Below are positions 18,499-26,438 of a stretch of 64,000 nt of DNA, one piece after another (position 1 is the first letter of the stretch; each line of letters opens with the position of its first letter). The notes below the pieces were generated by a model. The model did not search any database and was not told the origin of the DNA. It worked only from the letters and a program-made list of their open reading frames with translations. The position numbers and the translations under genes are program-made. Origin of the DNA: JANQQJ01 sp046290575 (GTDB lineage: Bacteria; Pseudomonadota; Alphaproteobacteria; SMXS01); contig JBKAGX010000001.1 in the NCBI GenBank assembly GCA_046290575.1, positions 248,001 to 312,000 of the forward strand, given 5' to 3'.

Positions 18499-19400
18499 AG
18501 GATGCGTCGCCAGACGCCGCGTTATCCGGCGATCAAAAGGCGCCCGTAAAATCTAGAGGAGTGTGGGATGCGTTGATGGCCCTGTTGGGCAGACGCGAAA
18601 CAACGCTCCGCGAGAGCCTCGAAGACGTCATTGAAGAACACAGCGACGATACATCGCAATTGACCGCCGAAGAGCGGATCATGTTGATGAACATCATCAA
18701 TCTGCGTGAGTTGGAGATTGATGATGTCATGGTCCCGCGTGCCGATATTGTCGCTGTCGACATGTCGCTTTCATTTGATGAATTGATGACCGCCTTCAAA
18801 GAGGCGGCCCATTCGCGTATGCCGATTTACAACGACACGCTCGACGACATCACCGGCATGGTCCACATCAAAGATGTTCTCCGTGTTTTGGGCGACCCTG
18901 ACCGGGAAGGCAATCCGCCTTCGGTCAGCGACATCAAACGCCGCGTTCTGTTTGTGCCGCCATCGATGCCGGTTGTTGATCTGCTGCTGCGTATGCGGCT
19001 CAGCCGGATTCATATGGCGCTGGTGATCGATGAATATGGCGGGACCGATGGGCTTGTTACGATTGAGGATCTGATTGAGCAGATTGTCGGCGAGATCGAG
19101 GACGAGCACGACGAGCAATTGACCCCGTTGATCGTCTCGCGCCCTGGAGGCGGGTATGACGTCGACGCCCGCTGTCCGGTCGAGGATCTGGAATCGCGGG
19201 TCAATGTCGACCTGTTGCCGCCGGACCGCGAGGAATATGTCGATACCGTCGGTGGTCTGGTGTTTTCGCTGGCGGGGCGCGTGCCCGTGCGCGGCGAGAT
19301 TATCGATCATCCCGGCGGTCTGGAGTTCGAAATCATTGATGCTGATGCCCGGCGTCTCAAGCGCGTCCGGGTTCGCAAGCGTAAGCCAGTGGCTCCGTGA
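18495..19400 (+). CDS. corC: CorC/HlyC-type CBS-domain protein
   Basis: 301 residues, soluble. Two CBS domains (about residues 75-200; DDVMVPRADIVAVD opens the first, IHMALVIDEYGGTDGLVTIEDL the second) are followed by the CorC_HlyC (TerC-associated) domain. It lacks the membrane DUF21 domain, as does E. coli CorC. Role in magnesium/cobalt efflux is by family; in this operon an envelope-related role next to lnt is also possible. It overlaps ybeY and lnt by 4 bp at each end. Confidence 0.92.
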   Translation: MKDASPDAALSGDQKAPVKSRGVWDALMALLGRRETTLRESLEDVIEEHSDDTSQLTAEERIMLMNIINLRELEIDDVMVPRADIVAVDMSLSFDELMTAFKEAAHSRMPIYNDTLDDITGMVHIKDVLRVLGDPDREGNPPSVSDIKRRVLFVPPSMPVVDLLLRMRLSRIHMALVIDEYGGTDGLVTIEDLIEQIVGEIEDEHDEQLTPLIVSRPGGGYDVDARCPVEDLESRVNVDLLPPDREEYVDTVGGLVFSLAGRVPVRGEIIDHPGGLEFEIIDADARRLKRVRVRKRKPVAP

Positions 19401-21019
19401 CCACTGCCGTTGCGGGATGGCTGGATCGCCGGCCGCGTTGGCAGGCGCTTGGACTGGCTCTTCTTGCAGGCGCTTTGGCAACCGCGGCCTTGCCGCCTTT
19501 TCATGCCGTGCCGCTGCTGCTGTTGTCGATCCCGCTGCTCATCCTGCTGCTTGACCGGTGCGATACCAACCTGTCGGCTTTTTGGCTTGGGTGGTGGTTC
19601 GGCGTCGGACACTTTGTCACCGGTTTTTTCTGGGTTGCGAATGCACTGGCCATTGCTGGCGCGCCGCCGGTTGCCGCGATCCCGTTACCCTTGGGCGTCG
19701 CCATTTTCATGGGTCTGACCGGCGTGCTCTACCGGGTCATTGGAAAGCGCGTCGACGCACCGGTGCTTGCCTTCGCCCTGGCGTGGATGGTTATGGAATG
19801 GACCCGCGGGCATTTTCCGTTTGGCGGGTTCCCGTGGAACCTGCTCGGCTACAGCTGGGCCTTTTCCGACGCCATGAGCCAGTTTGCGTCGATTGGCGGG
19901 GCCTATGGCCTCAGCCTGTTGACCCTTCTGGTTGTTGCTGCGCCCGTCCACCTGGTGGCGCGGTCCCCTGAGGGCTGGTCGTTCTTGCGGCCGCTGGTGG
20001 TACCGGTGCTGATCCTCGGCCTGATGCTGTCCTACGGGTTATGGCGGTTGCCACCTGACGACACGCCGGCTGCCAGTGGCCCTGTGGTCCGTATCGTACA
20101 GGCCAATATCCCGCAGGAGCTGAAGTGGCGTGCTGATCTGCGCGATGATCACTTTATCCGTTATCTGGTGATGTCGGAATTGGAACCGGACCAGACAGTC
20201 GATCTTCTGCTCTGGCCCGAAGCGGCCATCCCCTACAGGCTTGATCAAGACATCGCCCGCACCGTGACGATCGGCCGGCTTATGCGCCCCGGCGGGTATG
20301 TCCTGACCGGTTTTCCCCGCGCCGAAGTTACGCCGGATGGCTACAATTTCTTCAACAGCATGCTGGTTATTGACCATGTCGGGCGCGAGCAGGGCCTTTA
20401 CGACAAGTTCCATCTGGTGCCGTTTGGTGAATATGTACCGTTGCCTGCGTTCTTTGCCTGGGCAAACAAGCTGCTTAATCTTTTCGGGTTCGAAGATGGT
20501 GTCGCCAAGCTGGTTGCCGGTGGCGGTGATTTTGTAGCGGGTGCAGGACCTGTGGTGATGGATTTGCCCGGTCTCCCGTCAGTGAGCCCGCTGATCTGTT
20601 ACGAGGTGATTTTTCCCGGTCGGGTCACGCCGGATGATGACCGGCCCGAATGGTTGTTCAACCTGACAAATGATTCCTGGTATGGCGACCTTTCCGGACC
20701 CTTTCAGCATATGACGATTGCCCGTTTTCGCAGCATTGAAGAAGGCCTGCCCATGGTCCGCGCGGCCCAGACCGGGGTCTCTGCCCTTATCGATGGGCAT
20801 GGCCGGGTCCTCTATCAGCTTGGGCTGGGCAAGCAGGGGGTCATCGATGGCGTCCTGCCACCCGCGCTACAGGCAACAATCTATGCGCGGTACGGCAATT
20901 TGGTTTTCTGGCTGATGATCACTATTTGTGGGTTAGGGGCATTAATCATAGGTTTTCGGCAGCGATCGGATGAAAGTGTCGCAAAACAGACTCTTGATCG
21001 TGAATCCCAGGCTTCCTAA
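19397..21019 (+). CDS. lnt: Apolipoprotein N-acyltransferase
   Basis: 540 residues starting at GTG 19397, which overlaps the corC stop (GTGA). Several membrane helices fill residues 12-215, then a periplasmic nitrilase-fold domain with the catalytic triad: Glu in LLWPEAAIPYRL, Lys in YDKFHLVPFGEYVPL and Cys in PLICYEVIFPG. A last helix lies near 495-515. It adds the third acyl chain to lipoproteins at the inner membrane, consistent with the lipoprotein genes elsewhere in the window. Confidence 0.97.
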   Translation: MTTAVAGWLDRRPRWQALGLALLAGALATAALPPFHAVPLLLLSIPLLILLLDRCDTNLSAFWLGWWFGVGHFVTGFFWVANALAIAGAPPVAAIPLPLGVAIFMGLTGVLYRVIGKRVDAPVLAFALAWMVMEWTRGHFPFGGFPWNLLGYSWAFSDAMSQFASIGGAYGLSLLTLLVVAAPVHLVARSPEGWSFLRPLVVPVLILGLMLSYGLWRLPPDDTPAASGPVVRIVQANIPQELKWRADLRDDHFIRYLVMSELEPDQTVDLLLWPEAAIPYRLDQDIARTVTIGRLMRPGGYVLTGFPRAEVTPDGYNFFNSMLVIDHVGREQGLYDKFHLVPFGEYVPLPAFFAWANKLLNLFGFEDGVAKLVAGGGDFVAGAGPVVMDLPGLPSVSPLICYEVIFPGRVTPDDDRPEWLFNLTNDSWYGDLSGPFQHMTIARFRSIEEGLPMVRAAQTGVSALIDGHGRVLYQLGLGKQGVIDGVLPPALQATIYARYGNLVFWLMITICGLGALIIGFRQRSDESVAKQTLDRESQAS

Positions 21020-21152
21020 AAGGGCTCATTGTTTGAACGCTGGGTCGGCTACTTGCTGCGGGATTTGCGCGGCGCGGAAGAGGTAACCGCCTCCAGTGGT
21101 TTCTTTCCTGTGTCGTCAGACCCCTCAGCGCAACAACGAGGAGTCTGAAAAA

Positions 21153-21545
21153 GTGGCAACCAACCCCAATCCGGTTGATATCCATGTCGGCAAACGGCTG
21201 CGTCAGCGCAGAACCTTCCTGGGCATGACACAGGAACAGCTTGGAAATGCGCTCGGCATTACCTTCCAACAGGTACAGAAGTATGAACGCGGCACCAATC
21301 GTGTTGGCGCGAGCCGGCTATATGACATCAGCCAGGTGCTGGACGTCACTCCGCAGTTCTTCTTTGACGAGATGGAAGGCGACAAAAGCAGTGGGTTTGC
21401 CGAACGCGGGCAAGCGCCTTTTGCCGCGGACGGCGTTATGGACAGGGAAATCATGGACCTGGTGCGGGCCTTTCGTCAGATTTCCAATCCCACCATTCGC
21501 CAGCGTACCACCGACCTGATCCGCGCCCTCAGTCGCCAAGACTAG
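21153..21545 (+). CDS. Small XRE-family transcriptional regulator
   Basis: 130 residues from GTG 21153, favoured by GAGGAG at 21138-21143, 9 bp upstream; longer in-frame starts add a low-complexity leader. The HTH (MTQEQLGNALGITFQQVQKYERG, residues about 28-50) is a classic XRE/lambda-repressor helix-turn-helix. The tail has no cupin or peptidase domain. A gene of this type between lnt and metK is a recurrent alphaproteobacterial arrangement as I recall; a role in controlling metK is a guess from position. Confidence 0.87.
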   Translation: MATNPNPVDIHVGKRLRQRRTFLGMTQEQLGNALGITFQQVQKYERGTNRVGASRLYDISQVLDVTPQFFFDEMEGDKSSGFAERGQAPFAADGVMDREIMDLVRAFRQISNPTIRQRTTDLIRALSRQD

Positions 21546-21553
21546 TTCTTCCG

Positions 21554-21613
21554 GCCCCGTCCGGGGCTATCGGCCCAATCCTCTCCGGAACCTTTGCGAG
21601 GCAGCCGCCTCGC
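21554..21613 (+). promoter_or_regulatory. Structured metK leader: two hairpins
   Basis: The 129 bp between xre and metK contains GCCCC-GTCC-GGGGC (21554-21567) and a perfect 7-bp stem GCGAGGC-AGCC-GCCTCGC (21596-21613), then a GC-rich stretch before the GTG start. I cannot match it to SAM-II, SAM/SAH or SAH riboswitch consensus by eye. It may be a leader element, a weak terminator of xre, or chance pairing in GC-rich DNA. Confidence 0.35.
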
Positions 21614-21674
21614 TGCTATACAGCCTGCGGCCCGTCGGTCGGCGGGGCTTCCTTCAGTTTGCACGGGGCATAGC

Positions 21675-22844
21675 GTGTCGAGACAGAATTATCTATTTGC
21701 CAGTGAGTCCGTTTCAGAGGGGCATCCTGACAAGGTTTGCGACAAGATTTCGGATGCGATTTTGGATACCTATCTTGCGGCACAGCCTGACGCACGGGTC
21801 GCCGTCGAAACCTTGGTGACCACGCAAAAAGTGGTTCTGGCGGGAGAGGTGCGTGCCCCGGATTCGGTCACTGCGGAGATTTTAGAGCAGGTGGCGCGCA
21901 ATACGATCCGCGAGATCGGTTACGAGCAGGATGGCTTCCATTGGCAAACAGCCGACGTCGACGTTCTGGTGCATAACCAGTCACAGGATATCGCCGTTGG
22001 CGTCGACTCCGCGGGTAACAAGGATGAAGGCGCGGGCGATCAGGGGATTATGTTCGGCTATGCCTGTCGCGAGACAGATGTTTTGATGCCGGCGCCCATC
22101 CATTATTCCCACAAGATCTTGAGTACGCTGGCGGAAGGCCGTCATAGCGGTTCGCTTAAAGGGCTGGGGCCTGACTCCAAGAGTCAGGTCAGCCTTGCTT
22201 ATGAGAACGGCGTGCCAACACGCGCGACCTCGGTCGTGGTGTCCACACAGCATGATGAGGGGTTGAGCCAGGAAGACGTCCAGGCAATTGTCCTCCCGGT
22301 GGTTGAACAGGTGATGCCCGATGGCTGGATCACCGCCGACACAGAGTTCTATATCAACCCGACAGGCCGTTTCGTCGTGGGTGGGCCGGATGGCGACGCA
22401 GGGCTTACGGGCCGGAAGATCATCGTCGATACCTATGGCGGCGCAGCGCCCCATGGGGGCGGCGCCTTCTCCGGCAAGGACCCGACCAAGGTTGATCGCT
22501 CGGCCGCCTACGCCGCCCGGTATCTGGCCAAGAACGTGGTTGCCGCCGGACTGGCCGACAAATGTACGCTGCAGCTTTCCTATGCGATTGGTGTTTCAAA
22601 GCCGCTCTCCATCTATGCCGATCTGCATGGCACGGGCGAGGTAAGCGAGGACCGGCTGGAGGAGGTTCTGATGCAGGCGATGGATCTCAGTCCGCGCGGC
22701 ATTCGCGAGCAGCTCGACCTGAACCGACCGATCTTTGCGCGCACCGCTGCTTATGGCCATTTCGGACGAGAGCCGGAGGCAGATGGCGGGTTCAGTTGGG
22801 AGCGGACTGATCTGGCCGATGCGCTCAAATCAGCCCTCGCCTAA
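21675..22844 (+). CDS. metK: S-adenosylmethionine synthetase
   Basis: 389 residues from GTG 21675 (VSRQNYLFASESVSEGHPDK), the expected beginning; a longer reading from 21594 adds residues unlike the family. Conserved motifs include GHPDKVCDKISDAILD, GAGDQGIMFGYA and GGGAFSGKDPTKVDRSAAYAAR. It makes SAM from methionine and ATP. The sequence upstream is folded (see leader). It stops 6 bp before trmB, so the two are probably co-transcribed. Confidence 0.97.
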   Translation: MSRQNYLFASESVSEGHPDKVCDKISDAILDTYLAAQPDARVAVETLVTTQKVVLAGEVRAPDSVTAEILEQVARNTIREIGYEQDGFHWQTADVDVLVHNQSQDIAVGVDSAGNKDEGAGDQGIMFGYACRETDVLMPAPIHYSHKILSTLAEGRHSGSLKGLGPDSKSQVSLAYENGVPTRATSVVVSTQHDEGLSQEDVQAIVLPVVEQVMPDGWITADTEFYINPTGRFVVGGPDGDAGLTGRKIIVDTYGGAAPHGGGAFSGKDPTKVDRSAAYAARYLAKNVVAAGLADKCTLQLSYAIGVSKPLSIYADLHGTGEVSEDRLEEVLMQAMDLSPRGIREQLDLNRPIFARTAAYGHFGREPEADGGFSWERTDLADALKSALA

Positions 22845-22850
22845 GACCAA

Positions 22851-23555
22851 ATGACCGGGAATCTCCGCCACGAGCGCCGGCGTGTGTTCGGCCGGCGGCG
22901 CGGCAAGCCGCTGAGCGCCTCGCGGCAGGCATTGGTCGACCGGCTGATGCCGGACCTTGCGATCGATCTTCCCGATGGCGCCTTGAACCTGGACCCTAAG
23001 AGCTGGTTCGCCAATCCGGTTGACTCGGTTTGGTTGGAAATCGGTTTCGGCAAAGGCGAACATCTTGCCTGGCAGGCCCAGAACAACCCCGATATCGGTT
23101 TCATCGGCTGCGAACCCTATGAAACCGGTGCAGCGAGTCTGTTCACCGAGGTTGAGGCACGCGGTCTTTCAAACCTTCGCTACTTCGCCGATGACGCGGC
23201 TTTTTTGCTGGCGGCGTTGGCGCCGGCGAGCCTCCACCGGGTTTTTTTGTTGTTTCCGGACCCGTGGCCAAAGGCGCGTCACCACAAGCGCCGGTTCGTC
23301 AATGCCGCCAATCTTGATCTGCTGGCGGCCGCGATGGTCGATGGCGCGGAACTCCGGATCGCAACGGACCATGCGGGATATCTGGACTGGATTCTGACGC
23401 GGATGGTTTCCCGGCCAGATTTTAGCTGGATGGCTGAAAAACCTGCCGACTGGCGGGGACGTACGGCGGATTGGCCACAAACGCGCTATGAGGCAAAAGC
23501 CCTTGAAGACGGCCTGCATCCTGCTTATCTGCGTTACCTGCGTAAGCCACGGTAA
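22851..23555 (+). CDS. trmB: tRNA (guanine-N7-)-methyltransferase
   Basis: 234 residues. The SAM-binding motif LEIGFGKGEHLAWQA is near residue 62 and the family signature LFPDPWPKARHHKRRF near 134-149 is complete. It methylates G46 of tRNA, using SAM made by the neighbouring metK product. The N-terminus RHERRRVFGRRRGKPLS is the typical basic lead. It is followed by the rimP leader rather than directly by rimP. Confidence 0.96.
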   Translation: MTGNLRHERRRVFGRRRGKPLSASRQALVDRLMPDLAIDLPDGALNLDPKSWFANPVDSVWLEIGFGKGEHLAWQAQNNPDIGFIGCEPYETGAASLFTEVEARGLSNLRYFADDAAFLLAALAPASLHRVFLLFPDPWPKARHHKRRFVNAANLDLLAAAMVDGAELRIATDHAGYLDWILTRMVSRPDFSWMAEKPADWRGRTADWPQTRYEAKALEDGLHPAYLRYLRKPR

Positions 23556-23604
23556 GGACAAACCGCTTGAAGACCGCGGCGCTTGCGCTATTATTCCGTT
23601 GCTC

Positions 23605-23666
23605 TTGACATAGCCAGGGTGTTTACCCTCGGACGTTTAAGGAGTGGGCCGTTGCCCACTTTTTTT
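23605..23666 (+). terminator. rimP leader with intrinsic-terminator-like hairpin
   Basis: After TTGACA (23605-23610) come a small dyad AGGGT-GTTT-ACCCT (23616-23629) and a perfect 7-bp stem AGTGGGC-CGTT-GCCCACT (23643-23660) running into seven T residues. This is an intrinsic terminator or attenuator placed 44 bp before the rimP start. Alphaproteobacterial rimP operons commonly have a similar leader hairpin (Rfam holds a rimP leader family, as I recall), so attenuation of the nusA-infB operon is plausible; it may also simply end metK-trmB transcripts. Confidence 0.65.
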
Positions 23667-23709
23667 GTTTATAGGGCTGAGTACGAATAGAAGGATTGAG
23701 GCTGCAACC

Positions 23710-24204
23710 GTGTCGACCGTTGCGCAGAAAGTACGTGACCTGATTGAAGCCCCGGCGGAAGCGCTGGGCTATGATCTGGTGCGCGTGCGGTATACGACGG
23801 GTAAGCGCCCGACCCTGCAGGTGATGGCCGAGCGGCCCGACGGCACGATGAATGTCGAAGGCTGTGCGGAGTTGAGCCGCACGCTGTCAGCGATCCTGGA
23901 TGTCGAAGACCCCATTCTTGGGGAATATGATCTGGAAGTCAGCTCGCCGGGGGTTGATCGCCCCCTGGTGCGTGAGCGTGATTTCAAACGGTATGCGGGC
24001 TTTGAAGCCAAGGTTGAATTGGCCGTGCCGCAGGACGGCCAACGCCGGTTTCGCGGCCTGTTGCAGGGAATTGAAGATGGTATGGTAATGCTGCGCACCG
24101 ATCAGGGGCCCGCGCAATTGCCATTCGACGACATTGATCAAGCCAAGCTTGTGTTGACCGATGCGCTGATTGAAGCGCACCAGGGCGCACAAGCAGAGCA
24201 CTAA
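23710..24204 (+). CDS. rimP: Ribosome maturation factor RimP
   Basis: 164 residues from GTG 23710 (VSTVAQKVRDLIEAPAEALGYDLV), with GAGG at 23698-23701 8 bp upstream. Starting at an earlier GTG (23644) would translate the terminator hairpin and is rejected. Signature segments are VEGCAELSRTLSAILD and YDLEVSSPGVDRPL. It assists 30S subunit assembly. First gene of the rimP-nusA-ylxR-infB-rbfA-truB-rpsO-pnp run, the usual proteobacterial order. Confidence 0.95.
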   Translation: MSTVAQKVRDLIEAPAEALGYDLVRVRYTTGKRPTLQVMAERPDGTMNVEGCAELSRTLSAILDVEDPILGEYDLEVSSPGVDRPLVRERDFKRYAGFEAKVELAVPQDGQRRFRGLLQGIEDGMVMLRTDQGPAQLPFDDIDQAKLVLTDALIEAHQGAQAEH

Positions 24205-24221
24205 GCAAGGAGTAAGAGCTC

Positions 24222-25796
24222 ATGTCCACGGCGATTAGCGCCAATCGGTTGGAGTTGCTGCAGGTTGCAGATGCAGTAGCCGCCGACAAGGTCATCGAGA
24301 AAGAACTGGTTATCGAGGCCATGGAAGAGGCGCTGCAAAAAGCGGCGCGCTCTCGCTATGGCGCGGAGCACGATTTGCGGGCGACCATCAACCGTGAGAC
24401 CGGTGAGATCGATCTGAAGCGGGTAACCACCGTGGTCGAGGAGATCGAGAACGAATCGGCCGAGCTGACGCTTGAAGAAGCCCGTGCCCGCTATCCCCGG
24501 GACGAGATCGAAATCGGCACCGAATTTGTCGAACAGCTGCCGCCGCTGGAGTTCGGGCGCATTGCCGCGCAGACGGCTAAACAGGTGATTACGCAAAAGG
24601 TGCGTGAAGCCGAGCGCGCCCGCCAGTTCGAAGAATACAAAGACCGTGTCGGTGAAGTGACCAACGGCATCGTCAAGCGTGTTGAATATGGCAATGTGGT
24701 GGTCGATCTGGGCCGTGCTGAGGCAGTGATCCGCCGCGATGAGGGCCTGCCGCGCGAGAATCTGCGCAATGGTGACCGGGTTCGTGCCTATATTTTCGAT
24801 GTGCGCGAGGAAGCCCGTGGCCCGCAGATCTTCCTGTCACGCGCCCGGCCGGAGTTCATGGCCGAGCTGTTTGCGCAGGAAGTGCCTGAAATCTATGACG
24901 GTATTATCGAGATCAAGGCTGTCGCCCGCGACCCGGGCAGCCGGGCCAAGATCGCTGTGCAATCGAGTGATCCGGGTATTGATCCGGTCGGCGCCTGTGT
25001 CGGCATGCGCGGCAGCCGTGTTCAGGCCGTCGTGAACGAACTGCAGGGCGAGAAGATCGACATTATCCAGTGGTCGCCTGATGTGGCCAGTTTCGTGGTC
25101 AACGGCCTGGCGCCTGCTGAAGTGCAGAAGGTCGTGCTTGATGAGGACAATGAGCGGATCGAGGTGGTTGTGCCTGACGATCAGCTGAGTCTGGCGATTG
25201 GCCGCCGGGGACAGAACGTCCGCCTGGCGTCGCAGTTGACCGGCTGGACCATCGATATTCTGACCGAGGCGGAAGAGTCAGAGCGCCGCCAGCAGGAATT
25301 CGTGCAGCGGTCCGAGCTGTTTATGGGCTCTCTCGACGTTGAAGAGACTATTGCCCAATTGCTGGTTGCTGAAGGGTTCAGCGAGCTGGAGGAAGTCGCC
25401 TTTATCGAGGTCGAGGAAATTGCCGCGATCGAGGGCTTTGACGACGATATTGCAGTTGAGCTTCAGAACCGCGCCCGCGCCGCGCTGCAGCGCCTGGATG
25501 ACGAAGCGGATGAAGAGCGCAAGAGCCTTGGCGTCGTCGATGATGTTGCCGCCATTGAAGCCTTGACGCCGCAGATGCTGGTTGCCCTTGGCAAGGCCGG
25601 GGTCAAAACCCTGGACGATCTGGGCGAATATGCAGGTTTTGAGTTGATTGAAGCTGGCGATGGTCCGCTTCACGGTTTTGAACTCACAGAAGATGAAGCC
25701 AACGACATTATCATGGCGGCGCGCGCCCACTGGTTCGAGGACGACCCCGTACCGGAAGCCGAAGAAGCCGCCACAGAAGAATCTGAAGATGCTTAG
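24222..25796 (+). CDS. nusA: Transcription termination/antitermination factor NusA
   Basis: 524 residues. The N-terminal RNAP-binding domain is followed by S1 (about 135-200), KH1 and KH2 (about 230-345; GACVGMRGSRVQAVVNEL and LAIGRRGQNVRLASQLTGW) and two C-terminal acidic helix-hairpin-helix repeats (about 360-510), as in E. coli and other proteobacteria. It modulates pausing, termination and antitermination. AAGGAG precedes ATG 24222 by 8 bp. Intact. Confidence 0.97.
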   Translation: MSTAISANRLELLQVADAVAADKVIEKELVIEAMEEALQKAARSRYGAEHDLRATINRETGEIDLKRVTTVVEEIENESAELTLEEARARYPRDEIEIGTEFVEQLPPLEFGRIAAQTAKQVITQKVREAERARQFEEYKDRVGEVTNGIVKRVEYGNVVVDLGRAEAVIRRDEGLPRENLRNGDRVRAYIFDVREEARGPQIFLSRARPEFMAELFAQEVPEIYDGIIEIKAVARDPGSRAKIAVQSSDPGIDPVGACVGMRGSRVQAVVNELQGEKIDIIQWSPDVASFVVNGLAPAEVQKVVLDEDNERIEVVVPDDQLSLAIGRRGQNVRLASQLTGWTIDILTEAEESERRQQEFVQRSELFMGSLDVEETIAQLLVAEGFSELEEVAFIEVEEIAAIEGFDDDIAVELQNRARAALQRLDDEADEERKSLGVVDDVAAIEALTPQMLVALGKAGVKTLDDLGEYAGFELIEAGDGPLHGFELTEDEANDIIMAARAHWFEDDPVPEAEEAATEESEDA

Positions 25797-25819
25797 GACT
25801 TATAACCAACGGAGCGTCG

Positions 25820-26428
25820 ATGACGCGCAAGGTCAATGTTGCTGAACGGCGATGTATCGTAAGCGGCACTGTACTGCCGCAGCCGGACCTGGTGCGTTTT
25901 GTCATCGGTCCGGACGGTACCGTTGTGCCCGACGTCAAAGGGCGATTGCCGGGCCGCGGCATCTGGGTCAGCGCGTCCCGCTCAGCCGTGGACAGGGCGG
26001 CTGACGGCAAAGCGTTTGCGCGCGCAGCCCGTGCGCGGGTCGTGGTGCCCGAGGGGCTTTCAGACCTGATCGAACAACAGATCGCGGCGCGTTGTCTTGG
26101 CCTTCTGGGGCTGGCACGCAAGGCGGGTGACCTGGTATCAGGCTTCGAAAAAGTAAAAGAAATGTTGCGTCAGGGGGTAGCCTGTTTAGTGGTTGCCAGT
26201 GATGCTGCGAAGGATGGCCGGGAAAAGATGGAGCGCCTGGCCGGAGAGTGTCCCGTTGTTTCGGTCTTCAGCCGAGACGAATTGAGTTTAGCACTCGGGC
26301 GGGAGAATGTGGTACATGCAGCGCTTCGCGACGGCGGGTTGGCCCGTCGTTTCCTGGCCGAAACCAGCCGTCTGGCTGGTTTTCGTCAAGAATCGGCTGT
26401 GATTGAGCCCGTCGAATTGCGCGGTTAG
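25820..26428 (+). CDS. YlxR (DUF448) fused to an L7Ae/L30e-like RNA-binding domain
   Basis: 202 residues. Residues 1-85 are YlxR: ERRCIVSGTVLPQPDLVRFV and KGRLPGRGIWVSAS hold the conserved RCIV(T/S)G and PGRGa(W/Y) motifs. Residues 92-185 (LGLLGLARKAGDLVSGFEKV...LVVASDAA) resemble YlxQ/L7Ae kink-turn binders. In Firmicutes YlxR and YlxQ are two genes between nusA and infB; here they are one protein, as commonly in alphaproteobacteria. Likely nucleic-acid binding, associated with translation or RNase P. Confidence 0.9.
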   Translation: MTRKVNVAERRCIVSGTVLPQPDLVRFVIGPDGTVVPDVKGRLPGRGIWVSASRSAVDRAADGKAFARAARARVVVPEGLSDLIEQQIAARCLGLLGLARKAGDLVSGFEKVKEMLRQGVACLVVASDAAKDGREKMERLAGECPVVSVFSRDELSLALGRENVVHAALRDGGLARRFLAETSRLAGFRQESAVIEPVELRG

Positions 26429-26438
26429 GTGGAAGTAT

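Noticed and set aside
21546..21674. Known SAM-II or SAM/SAH riboswitch before metK
   Set aside because: The hairpins do not carry the conserved nucleotides of these classes as far as I can judge by eye; reported only as an unassigned leader.
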